DNA from: Ignavibacteria bacterium UBA6688
Lineage (GTDB): Bacteria > Bacteroidota > Ignavibacteria > UBA10030
Assembly (NCBI GenBank): GCA_002454845.1
Contig: DKJQ01000391.1
Location: 13,645-24,187, forward strand
Direction: 5' to 3'
Length of the DNA stretch: 10,543 bases
In this document: piece by piece, positions 1 to 6,356 of the stretch
Numbering within the stretch: the first letter of the stretch is position 1
Layout of the letters: each line of letters begins with the position of its first letter
Made by a program: the position numbers and the translations under genes
Notes under the pieces: model-generated
What the model was told of the DNA's origin: nothing
What the model saw: only the letters and a program-made list of their open reading frames with translations
The model's database searches: none

Positions 1-415
1 GTAGTGGCAGATCCTCATAGCGTATGTATTTGTTCTGCTGCAATTCTTCAAAAGCAGCTTTACTGTCCTCAGCATCATGGAATACACCGATCTCCCATAA
101 TCGTTTTCCGATTAATTCATCCGGTTCATATTTCAGCATGTTCGCGATGAAGGGATTCGCGTCGGTAATGACACCGGTTTCCGCATCGAGAAGCAGGATG
201 CCATCCTGAGCGGTTTCAAAAAGCCGCCGGTAGCGGAGCTCGGACGTACGCAGGTCGCTCATCGATGGGTGATGGTCCGCTTCTTTTCCTTGCCCGGGGC
301 CATTCAGCAATGTTTCGATGTCATACACTGCCTGCGAAACGGACTGTAATCCCGCGGCCAGTGAGTGTTGGTAGTCTTGCTTCTTCCCGTTCTTCTTCAT
401 ATCGAAACGCTCCAT
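1..415 (-). CDS. PAS-domain sensor protein, probably a histidine kinase (partial, cut by window edge)
   Basis: The frame is open from an ATG at 415 to the left edge with no stop, so only the first 138 residues are present. Residues 1-58 are a charged, probably helical leader. Residues 59-138 are a PAS domain: it opens with ELRYRRLFETAQDGILLLD, continues with the TDANPFIANML strand-helix and the ELIGKRLWEIG segment, and breaks off in the region that normally precedes the last PAS strands. PAS modules of this type usually sit before a histidine kinase or diguanylate cyclase core, but none is visible here, so the output is unknown. No signal peptide or membrane helix appears in the visible part, which suggests a cytoplasmic sensor. 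The start is backed by a GGAAG ribosome site about 7 bases upstream, lying over the stop of the preceding peptidase gene; the 9-base gap suggests co-transcription with it. A second in-frame ATG at 262 is less likely. Confidence 0.85.
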   Translation of the reverse strand, partial: MERFDMKKNGKKQDYQHSLAAGLQSVSQAVYDIETLLNGPGQGKEADHHPSMSDLRTSELRYRRLFETAQDGILLLDAETGVITDANPFIANMLKYEPDELIGKRLWEIGVFHDAEDSKAAFEELQQNKYIRYEDLPL

Positions 416-424
416 CCGCTTCCT

Positions 425-1588
425 TTATTCAAGGGCCGGTTCCTTCGTCTGTGTGGTGTGAGGATGTTGTTCTCTCTCCCTCCAGCACTCCCACCCTGAA
501 TGCTCCTGTTTATACTTTGATCGCCCAAAGCGTGCAGGTCGGTAGAATAGTTCGATCCCCTCGCTCATCGCCGGCCGCACGTACAAGGGTAGGTCGGCGC
601 AATCGCAGTGCCCGACTCCAGCCGTCGCCTGTGCCATTCCCTTGAGCTCAGTCAACGTACGGTCGTACACGGTCTCAACGGAACGCAAAAATGATTGCAC
701 GCGGTCCACATCGTACACCGCGACGCTCACCGCCGTTTGAACGTCTTTTGTGAGTTGGTCAAATGCCTGGTGTGCGAATGTCTTTGCAAAAGCAGGAACA
801 TCCCCCTTCCGCACCCTGAGATCCAGCCGCTCGAGGGAATGGATGTCGAAGTACGACAAATGAAGGTTGTCGGGAGATGCGATGATGGTTTGCGCAAAGG
901 GTCCAAGAGTGCCGATCGTGTACGGGGTACCGCCAAAGCACGTGGAGAGGATCATCAGATCGAACTTTGAGGGATGCGGTGTGAAGCCTTTCAACCCTTC
1001 CGCGAGGTCCTGAACGGTGAACGTCCGATCCGGAGAGGATGCATGGTAGCCCGCGCCATCGATTTCAGGGATCTCGTGACCAAAGTACATGAACACCGTC
1101 ACCCTCTCACGCAGAGTGTCCGCGCGGAACCGGCGAAACAACGTCACCTCCGGATCGAGAGGGGAGCCTCCCTCGTCGCGCCAGTACGATCCCTCGGCAA
1201 TGAGCCGCCCGTTCTGGTAATAGGAGAACTCCCCATCCCGAAGAGGGAAAAAGAACAGGAAGTGCCGGCGGGGTTTTTGGTGAAAAAGAAATACCTCGGC
1301 CTCCGGGTTTCGCAGTGCGACCCGTTTCGCCGCCGCCAGCGCTTCTTCATTCGCTTTGTATTCGTTCCCGTCCGTGTCGTGGTAAAGATAATCGCCGTCA
1401 CCGTGGATGATGCACACGATGGAGTACGGCGTCCCGGGAAGAGCCTGCCCCGCCTGTTGAACGTCACGCTGAACGGCGAGGTCGGCGCTGCACGAAGACA
1501 ACAGCACGACAAGTGCCGCACAGCACGCGCACATGAAGAGGGGAGGGTACTGCGCTCCCCCGATCGATCGGCTGTGAGGGTCTCGCAT
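425..1588 (-). CDS. Lipoprotein with clostripain/caspase-like (clan CD) cysteine peptidase fold
   Basis: The 387-residue product has a lipoprotein signal: a hydrophobic stretch at residues 17-30 ends in the lipobox LSSC, with C33 as the likely lipidated cysteine. The body looks like family C11 (clostripain-like) of the caspase-fold clan CD. A first strand (YSIVCIIHGDGDY, 55-67) precedes the region of the usual interdomain loops. A strand ending in MYFGHEIP places a catalytic-type His at 171, and LMILSTCFGG places a Cys at 217, in the His-then-Cys order typical of the clan. The end (GIELFYRPARFGRSK) resembles the closing strand of C11 proteins. The ATG is preceded by AGGGAG at a good distance. 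It lies 34 bases after the small exported protein gene and 9 bases before the PAS gene, so the three are probably an operon. The protein would act on the periplasmic or outer face. The fold assignment rests on motifs; substrate and activity are unknown. Confidence 0.8.
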   Translation of the reverse strand: MRDPHSRSIGGAQYPPLFMCACCAALVVLLSSCSADLAVQRDVQQAGQALPGTPYSIVCIIHGDGDYLYHDTDGNEYKANEEALAAAKRVALRNPEAEVFLFHQKPRRHFLFFFPLRDGEFSYYQNGRLIAEGSYWRDEGGSPLDPEVTLFRRFRADTLRERVTVFMYFGHEIPEIDGAGYHASSPDRTFTVQDLAEGLKGFTPHPSKFDLMILSTCFGGTPYTIGTLGPFAQTIIASPDNLHLSYFDIHSLERLDLRVRKGDVPAFAKTFAHQAFDQLTKDVQTAVSVAVYDVDRVQSFLRSVETVYDRTLTELKGMAQATAGVGHCDCADLPLYVRPAMSEGIELFYRPARFGRSKYKQEHSGWECWREREQHPHTTQTKEPALE

Positions 1589-1622
1589 GTCGAACTCCCT
1601 TAAGTATTCGCTCCCGGACGGA

Positions 1623-2060
1623 CTATTTTGTCAGGAGCACAATCAGGATTATGATCAAGAGCAGGGAGACAAGACTGATCGTCAATACCGGTTCAGCCTG
1701 CTCCATATCCTGCACAACGTACTGGGCAAAAGCATTGAGCTGCCCATCCGCAACGCGCTCGAAGCCGTTGACGCCCGCAAGCTCGTCCTGCTTTTCCTGC
1801 ACTGTCGCACGGAGGCGATCGATCCCATCGTGATCGGCCTGCGAAATCGACGGCATAGCCTGCACCCTATCCAGCACTCCGGACATGCTCTCAAATGTTT
1901 CGTTGAGGATGGCGCGCTTCTCGACGACGTTCTCCGTTGCTTTTACCTTGTTTGCTGCATCGCTGAAGTATTTTTGAAGTTGTCCTTTTCCACCCGCCTG
2001 GGCCGTGATGGCCAGAGCCAGCATCATGACGATGATCCCAAAACCTGTGCGTGTTTTCAT
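1623..2060 (-). CDS. Small exported protein with C-terminal transmembrane helix
   Basis: This 145-residue protein is not recognised as a named family. It has an N-terminal signal peptide (residues 1-22, basic start, hydrophobic core, likely cut after AQA). A mostly helical, charged central region at 25-120 follows and may form coiled coil. The C-terminus is a strongly hydrophobic helix (about 126-143) ending in a single lysine. The expected topology is a periplasmic helical domain tethered to the inner membrane by its tail. The ATG follows an AGGGGAT ribosome site. The gene lies 34 bases upstream of the caspase-fold lipoprotein, so a partnership (substrate, inhibitor or anchor) is conceivable but unproven. 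The layout of a short motif, a hydrophobic helix and a basic end also resembles protein-sorting tails, but only one basic residue is present, so I do not claim that. Confidence 0.75.
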   Translation of the reverse strand: MKTRTGFGIIVMMLALAITAQAGGKGQLQKYFSDAANKVKATENVVEKRAILNETFESMSGVLDRVQAMPSISQADHDGIDRLRATVQEKQDELAGVNGFERVADGQLNAFAQYVVQDMEQAEPVLTISLVSLLLIIILIVLLTK

Positions 2061-2120
2061 TGTTGATCCCCTTATGAAGTTGAATGTAATGGAGAGCGGA
2101 TTTATTTATTCTGAATTGAA

Positions 2121-2582
2121 TTAATTTTCAGGTTTCTTGGCGGAACCCTGTTTCTTAAGCCAGTTTCCATGCTGGGGGTGCTTTTTGTTGACAAAGTATT
2201 TTGCATCACGGCTATCGCGGATCGGCTGCTGATCGTGTCGACCTTTGAAAGAGACATACTTGACCTTGTACGCATTGTGATTCCGGTACGGTGTCGGTTC
2301 ATTGACCACGACTTTATAGGATCGATACAAGTCGTAGCCCTTAAAACGGGCAGGCAACGAGGACCTGCTAATCCAGGATCCTCCTTCCAGGTAGTAGAAC
2401 CGCTGCTGCGGAACATGGTAGTACACTTCCATGTCGGGCAAGTAGTAATATTCGACAAGATCGTAACCGGTCGGACCCCAAATCGGCTGACGGTCCACAT
2501 TGAGGCTGGCGTGGACAACAATTTGTGCGGAGAGCGCGCCCGGCAGGAGCAGTGTGAGGATGAATGCAATAGTGTGGCGCAT
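2121..2582 (-). CDS. Conserved secreted hypothetical protein (YYYLPD/EVYYHVP type)
   Basis: The 153-residue product starts with a signal peptide (residues 1-19, ending ALSAQ). An aromatic-rich region follows: YDLVEYYYLPDMEVYYHVP, then RFYYLEGGSW and SSLPARFKGYDLYRSYKVVV, and the tail is basic. I recognise this pattern from unnamed secreted proteins common in Bacteroidota; no biochemical function is known to me. The many tyrosines and alternating pattern suggest a small beta-rich domain, and the lysine-rich end (132-151) may be disordered. The ATG is strongly supported by AAGGAG seven bases upstream. The gene lies 167 bases after the T9SS-sorted protein and 60 bases before the next gene, all on the same strand. 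No catalytic motif is visible. Confidence 0.8.
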   Translation of the reverse strand: MRHTIAFILTLLLPGALSAQIVVHASLNVDRQPIWGPTGYDLVEYYYLPDMEVYYHVPQQRFYYLEGGSWISRSSLPARFKGYDLYRSYKVVVNEPTPYRNHNAYKVKYVSFKGRHDQQPIRDSRDAKYFVNKKHPQHGNWLKKQGSAKKPEN

Positions 2583-2617
2583 GACGGTTCTCCTTTATAT
2601 GATGAAGTCATGGGAAC

Positions 2618-2636
2618 GAACCCGACACCCGGGTTC
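2618..2636 (-). other. Hairpin between the T9SS-sorted protein gene and the secreted hypothetical gene
   Basis: A perfect 7-bp inverted repeat (GAACCCG and CGGGTTC) flanks a five-base loop. It sits in the 167-base gap after the ice-binding-like gene and about 36 bases before the next start. No T-run follows on the minus strand, so it is not a standard intrinsic terminator. It could be an mRNA-stabilising or attenuating structure, or chance. Confidence 0.35.
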
Positions 2637-2749
2637 CCGAATTCCGGTTGTTGATGAATCGTGATGTCGGTAGGATGGTTGCATGGGGTTCTTGTACATC
2701 AGGTGTCACATGGGTTCGGCATAATTCCCATAATCTCGATCGGGCCGGC

Positions 2750-4045
2750 TTATTTCACCAGCACCATCTTCTGCGTCATGTGCTGCTTCCCGGACTCCAG
2801 GTTCGCAAAGTACAATCCGCCCGGCAGATTCGAGGCGTCGAATTGGACCTGATACAGCCTTCCGGCTGTGGCGTTCCCCTCAAACAAGGTCATCACCTTT
2901 TGACCCAGTACATTGGACACTGTTAAGGAGGTCTGCCCGTCCTCTCCAACCGTAAACACGATCGTCGTCGAGGGGTTGAAGGGGTTGGGATAGTTCGACT
3001 CAAGCTCGAACTTCTTCACCGCCAATCCGATCTCAACCTCCGGCGAACCGTAATACGAAAACGTCCCGTCGTTGTCGACCTGTTTAAGGCGATACCCGTA
3101 CCGGCCGGGAGCGAGGTTCTTATCGGTGTAGGAATAATCCCGGGGAGCATTGCTGGTTCCTGCTCCAGTGACAAAGCCTGTTGCCTGCCAATCTGCGGTC
3201 TGTCGGCGTTCGATCTCGAAGCCATAGTTATTCACTTCCGATGCGGTGGACCAGCGAAGTTCAGCATCCGTCCGACCGCCTGTTGCCGTGAAGGCGACCA
3301 GTTCCACCGGCAGCACTGTGCTCCCGCCTAATGTGACGGCGGTCAGCCCCAACGTTCTACCATCAATCGCACCGGCTATTTGCGTAATGTATGTTCCAGC
3401 CAGGATGTTTCCCTTGAAGTCTCCATCAATCGTTGCTGCACTGCCGATTTCCCAAAACACATTTGACGCGAGTGCGCCTCCGACCAGGTTGACAACGCAA
3501 GTCGCGCCCGTGATGAGAGTCGTCGTCGTTTTGAAGATGAAGATGTCACTCGCTGTACCAGTGAGTGTAAGAGTCCCGTTTATCCCAAAAGTCCCGGGAC
3601 CAGCGTAGATTCCTCGTTCCAGATTCAATCCGCCGAGTTCCACGGCCAACGTGGCGTCGTCCGGGGTTCGTGCCGCGAGCCCATTTTTTGCCGTCGTCAA
3701 ATCGCCCAGGGCTGTGGTGACGGCAGCGTTGTTTACGTCTGTCGTCCCGGTCACCGTTCCACCATTCGTCACAGAAGTACCACCAACATTGCCATCCGCA
3801 GTGCAGCCTGCGCTAATGCTGAGAGCGGTTCCAGCGAGAGCCCTGTAATTTCCCGCGGTTCCAAGGTCCACTGTTGTCGGGTTGTTATACGTCTGGGAAA
3901 CGGCTGTGTGGAGAACAAGCATGCTCAGGAAGATCACGGCGAGGAGATGCGAACTGCGACCGATAGGGTGGGACCGCTGAGTCACACAACCCCGACCGGC
4001 AAGCATCGGGCCCGGTGAGATTATTGCAGAATCAAAGTGTGCCAT
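2750..4045 (-). CDS. DUF3494 ice-binding-like secreted protein with T9SS C-terminal sorting domain
   Basis: The 431-residue product has three parts after a long signal sequence (hydrophobic core near residues 33-48, likely cut after TAVSQ at about 51). Residues 58-242 match the DUF3494 ice-binding family: VDLGTAGNYRALAGTALS opens it, LTTAKNGLAAR follows, then LGGLNLERGIYAG, SDIFIFKT, ASNVFWEIGSAATIDGDFKGNILA and DGRTLGLTAVTL, the ladder expected of a beta-solenoid. Residues 246-343 are the fibronectin-like spacer (PVELVAFTA, ELRWSTASEVNNYGFEIER) common in secreted proteins of this group. Residues 345-431 are the type A T9SS sorting domain, with NYPNPFNPSTTI and the final QKMVLVK. It should cross the outer membrane by T9SS and be released or surface-attached. 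I chose the ATG at 4045 because AGGAAGGA lies just upstream; a TTG at 4072 would place that site inside the gene. Ice binding itself is not shown; many DUF3494 proteins are probably adhesins or surface proteins. Confidence 0.9.
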   Translation of the reverse strand: MAHFDSAIISPGPMLAGRGCVTQRSHPIGRSSHLLAVIFLSMLVLHTAVSQTYNNPTTVDLGTAGNYRALAGTALSISAGCTADGNVGGTSVTNGGTVTGTTDVNNAAVTTALGDLTTAKNGLAARTPDDATLAVELGGLNLERGIYAGPGTFGINGTLTLTGTASDIFIFKTTTTLITGATCVVNLVGGALASNVFWEIGSAATIDGDFKGNILAGTYITQIAGAIDGRTLGLTAVTLGGSTVLPVELVAFTATGGRTDAELRWSTASEVNNYGFEIERRQTADWQATGFVTGAGTSNAPRDYSYTDKNLAPGRYGYRLKQVDNDGTFSYYGSPEVEIGLAVKKFELESNYPNPFNPSTTIVFTVGEDGQTSLTVSNVLGQKVMTLFEGNATAGRLYQVQFDASNLPGGLYFANLESGKQHMTQKMVLVK

Positions 4046-4227
4046 GGGGATATTCCTTCCTCGAGAAGCCAATATTCGAACGTGCCGACCTGATCCTTAC
4101 GATACTTTCTGTCGATGAACGGGTGTCGAGTACTCTCGAGCGTTACGGACTTCGTTCTGCATTCAGAGATTCTTGCCAAAAGCACAAAGGAGAACCAGAT
4201 CCCTTCGTCCGACCGACACAACGCTTC

Positions 4228-4455
4228 TTACTTATCGAGGGGGGATGGAGGCGGAACCGGAAGATTATGCTTCTGGAGAGTCGTGTCCGTTACGGTGGAA
4301 CCGTACAACGGATGGTTTTCGGCCATCACGTTATAGAGCGGGATCGCGTCTCCTGAAGACCTTTTCTGCCAGCCCAGGAAGACGACATCCTGAGGTCCCT
4401 CACCTTTGGGCGTGTTTGCCTCAGGCGCTTCTCCGGGGTTTGAGATCTTTTCCAT
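4228..4455 (-). CDS. Small conserved hypothetical protein with FLGWQK motif
   Basis: A soluble protein of 75 residues with no signal peptide or membrane helix. The first 20 residues are polar and proline/glycine-rich, probably disordered. The core VVFLGWQK, GDAIPLYNVMAENHPLYGSTV and TTLQKHNLPVP reads like a conserved domain; I have seen similar small unnamed proteins (LGWQ, then ALYN, then HP, GSTV, L and VP) in diverse bacteria, but I know of no function. The start is uncertain: an ATG at 4455 and a GTG at 4464 are both in frame and neither has a clear ribosome site. Downstream lies the DUF3494 gene 182 bases away, and upstream the two-helix membrane protein 84 bases away. Confidence 0.65.
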   Translation of the reverse strand: MEKISNPGEAPEANTPKGEGPQDVVFLGWQKRSSGDAIPLYNVMAENHPLYGSTVTDTTLQKHNLPVPPPSPLDK

Positions 4456-4539
4456 GGGGTGCACTTTTTGAATAGTTTGAAATGACGAACGAGTGTCGAT
4501 GATGCCGTTCCCTTCTTTCTTCCGGAGAGGGAGTTGGTA

Positions 4540-4761
4540 TCAGTTGGTCATCGACTTCCTTTTGCCAAACATGAACAGACCGGCGCCGACGATCATGACT
4601 CCAACGCCGATGTACGGTTCCCAGTTGAAACGATGCTGCTTCTCTGCTGTTATTTCAATCTCCCCGAGATCCACGACTTTCTCTTTCGTCACATACGTGA
4701 ATCCGGTATAGAGAGTCATGAGCAGGCCTATCATAAAGATGATGTTACCGGCTATTTTCAT
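4540..4761 (-). CDS. Small two-helix inner membrane protein (KVVDLGEIEI type)
   Basis: The 73-residue product has two membrane helices, about residues 4-22 and 49-66, joined by a loop carrying KEKVVDLGEIEITAEK, and ends in a basic tail (GKRKS). With the positive tail inside, both ends would be cytoplasmic and the loop periplasmic. Small proteins of this layout, with a VVDLGxxEI loop and a tryptophan before the second helix, are frequent in Bacteroidota and other Gram-negative genomes and are unnamed as far as I know. The ATG follows AAGGA about 12 bases upstream, a slightly long spacing. It lies 87 bases after the CsbD gene, so the two may be co-transcribed; this fits a stress or envelope role but does not establish one. 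Confidence 0.75.
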   Translation of the reverse strand: MKIAGNIIFMIGLLMTLYTGFTYVTKEKVVDLGEIEITAEKQHRFNWEPYIGVGVMIVGAGLFMFGKRKSMTN

Positions 4762-4848
4762 AAACTTGAACTTTCCTTGATGTGCGTCTTCATGAATGCC
4801 ACCGGTCCGATGTCACACTCTGATCCCGGACGTGAGACATGGATGCGC

Positions 4849-5184
4849 TCAACCACGGGAACTCCGTTTGCTTCCGGAACGAGTCTTGTTCCTCGGCGTC
4901 GATGGTGATGTTGTCCGGTTCACGGGCGATTTCTTCCGTTTGCGCGATGCGGTGCGCATCAGTGCGGCGTTGGATTTTTTCAATTCCTTGACGATCTTCT
5001 TGAAGCCGTTTACTTGTCGCTTGGCTTCCTCTTTGGCAACGCCGTATTTTTCCTGGAGAATTCCCACCAGTTGCTCGTGCTTCCCGGCGATGGCCGCGAG
5101 CTCGTCGTTCATGACTTTCCCCCAACGGTGCACCGCTTTTCCCCTTCGTTGCTTCCACTGTCCTTCGATTCGGTCCCAGTTCAT
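4849..5184 (-). CDS. CsbD-family stress protein with long basic C-terminal tail
   Basis: Residues 1-62 of this 111-residue protein are a clear CsbD domain: MNWDRIEGQWKQRRGKAVHRWG, then DELAAIAGKHEQLVGILQEKYG and EEAKRQVNGF. CsbD proteins are small, often 60-70 residues, cytoplasmic and predicted helical; they are induced by general stress in several bacteria, but their molecular role is unresolved. The tail (about 63-111) is unusual: KKIVKELKK followed by a Ser/Thr/Pro-rich region dense in Arg and Lys, with no acidic residue after position 80. It resembles histone H1-like or nucleic-acid-binding tails. I set the start at the ATG at 5184, which begins the conserved MNWD and has AAGGAG eight bases upstream; an earlier start at 5208 would add residues not in the family. 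A second frame stays open over the same stretch, so a frameshift in the tail cannot be fully excluded. Confidence 0.85.
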   Translation of the reverse strand: MNWDRIEGQWKQRRGKAVHRWGKVMNDELAAIAGKHEQLVGILQEKYGVAKEEAKRQVNGFKKIVKELKKSNAALMRTASRKRKKSPVNRTTSPSTPRNKTRSGSKRSSRG

Positions 5185-5562
5185 GGGCTGAACTCCTTTC
5201 CATTCCAATGTTCAATTGGAGAGGTCCTCCCCGGTCATCAAAGGAGGGAAACCCTCACCAAGCACTTGGAAAAGTATAGCAATGTCAGCGTTAAGGCGTA
5301 ATAGCCCAAAAGGATGAAAAAGGAGCTAATCCCTTTTCAAAGGGGAAATTGCGAGGTGGAGCTATGACTGGCGGGCTGGCTGAAGAGGGTTGATGGTTGT
5401 CCTGCGGGTCAGTCTATCGAATCGTCAACGGCAAGAGCGTGGTGGGAGGAGCCCGGGTGGGAACCCGGCCTCAATCACAAAAACTGCAGGGGTGCAGAGA
5501 GCCCGTTTTTCCCGGTGAGGGAGCGAGCCGTTGTGCCGGTGAACATGTCGGCCAGAAGGACG
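5185..5562. other. Intergenic region between the LuxR regulator and the CsbD gene
   Basis: This stretch of 378 bases has no open frame with protein-like composition. It holds the likely promoter of the CsbD gene on the minus strand. A 6-bp inverted repeat (CCGGGT, loop GGGA, ACCCGG, 5453-5468) lies 95 bases past the regulator stop. It has no T-run, so it could be a weak terminator, an mRNA end structure or chance. A short AT-flanked repeat CCCTTT-TC-AAAGGG lies near 5331-5344. Confidence 0.5.
5273..5281 (-). promoter_or_regulatory. Candidate extended -10 promoter for the CsbD gene
   Basis: The minus strand reads TGCTATACT, a good match to an extended -10 element (TGnTATAAT). It would place transcription start about 80 bases before the CsbD ATG. 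No convincing -35 is present at 17 bases, which extended -10 promoters tolerate. Based on motif only. Confidence 0.3.
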
Positions 5563-6216
5563 TTACCCGGGCTTTTCGTCCTGGGCGTACTTTGCAATCT
5601 GGAGGCGGCTCTGTAATGCCAGTTTTTCCAGAATGTTATGCACATGACTTTTGACGGTAAACGTTGCAATATTGAGATGAGTGGCGATTTGCTTGTTACT
5701 CATTCCATCAGCAATCAAAGCAATCACTTCCTTTTCTCGCTGAGTCATCCGGATGGCGGACTTGTAGCCTCTTCTCCCTTTCGCGAGCGCGTGTTCGGCC
5801 ACCTGAGAAAACAGTGATCCGGTCATGGGGGGAGGGAGCATGATTTCTCCCTCTGCCACTGCTCGTATCGTCTTGAGCACTTCATCCAGTGTTGCGTTCT
5901 TCAGGATGAAACCGGCCGCCCCTGCCTGCACGAATTCCAGAATATCCGACTGTGTGGGGGCAAGTCCCATCCCGATAATTTTGATAGCGGGGAACTCCCT
6001 CCTGACGGATTCCACGATAGTCAGGCTGTTCTGGCTGCCCAGGCCGAAATCGATCAATACCACATTCGGTTTTACCGTGCGTGCCTTCCCCAGGGTGTTG
6101 TCCGTACCGTCGGAAACCGCTACGATGGCGACATCAGCATGCCTGTTGATCATGGCAGTGATGCCTTCCCGTATAATGCGGTTGTCCTCTATAAGAAGTA
6201 TTCGGATTTTTGCCAT
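5563..6216 (-). CDS. LuxR/NarL-type response regulator with atypical receiver
   Basis: The 217-residue product has a receiver domain (1-120) and a LuxR-type helix-turn-helix (about 154-212; MTQREKEVIALIADGMSNKQ, then TVKSHVHNILEKL). In the receiver, the acidic pair E10/D11, the phosphoacceptor-type D56 (VVLIDFGL) and the lysine K106 (FILKN) are present. The conserved Ser/Thr switch residue is replaced by glycine at position 84 (IKIIGMGLAP, where relatives read ILSM), and the usual MP after the aspartate motif is missing. The phosphorylation signal may therefore be transmitted in an altered way. I chose the ATG at 6216, where MAKIRILLIEDN begins as in the family; a GTG two codons earlier is possible, and a longer frame to 6300 adds unrelated residues. 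It is the last gene after kaiC-kaiB-kinase-regulator, 140 bases downstream, so it may be read from that operon or its own promoter. Predicted role: DNA-binding output of the sensor pathway; targets unknown. Confidence 0.9.
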   Translation of the reverse strand: MAKIRILLIEDNRIIREGITAMINRHADVAIVAVSDGTDNTLGKARTVKPNVVLIDFGLGSQNSLTIVESVRREFPAIKIIGMGLAPTQSDILEFVQAGAAGFILKNATLDEVLKTIRAVAEGEIMLPPPMTGSLFSQVAEHALAKGRRGYKSAIRMTQREKEVIALIADGMSNKQIATHLNIATFTVKSHVHNILEKLALQSRLQIAKYAQDEKPG

Positions 6217-6275
6217 AGACACCCCGGTGCATCGTAAACATATGAAGAACGCGGCTGAACGTCTATCGGGTGAAA

Positions 6276-6306
6276 ACCTGATACGAAGGGGGGAGGACAC
6301 CTGATA
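6276..6306 (-). repeat. Direct repeat of ACCTGATA upstream of the second response regulator
   Basis: ACCTGATA occurs at 6276-6283 and 6299-6306, 23 bases apart, each followed by G-rich sequence on the plus strand. It lies in the 140-base gap, 60-90 bases before the regulator start, where an operator for a LuxR-type regulator could sit. The spacing is about two helical turns. The match is short and may be chance. Confidence 0.3.
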
Positions 6307-6356
6307 GGGGGGCTGCTGTGCAAGCCTTCCGTGGGGGAGGAGAAACTTCAGGGAGG

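Noticed and set aside
265..645. Plus-strand open frame of 126 codons
   Set aside because: It is antisense to the PAS protein and the caspase-fold lipoprotein, both supported by domains and ribosome sites.
974..1603. Plus-strand open frame of 209 codons
   Set aside because: Antisense shadow of the lipoprotein gene; Arg/Val-rich with no motif.
4021..4221. Minus-strand frame of 66 codons between the FLGWQK protein and the DUF3494 gene
   Set aside because: No ribosome site or family pattern, and it runs into the DUF3494 start in another frame.
4790..5215. Alternative minus frame of 141 codons over the CsbD gene
   Set aside because: The first half destroys the clear CsbD domain. I keep it only as a possible frameshift alternative for the tail.
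5453..5468. Inverted repeat CCGGGT/ACCCGG as a terminator for the kai cluster
   Set aside because: Short stem and no T-run on either strand; noted only as part of the intergenic region.
5397..5654. Plus-strand frame of 85 codons in the gap beside the LuxR regulator
   Set aside because: Gly/Arg/Ser-rich random-looking product; half of it is antisense to the regulator's HTH.
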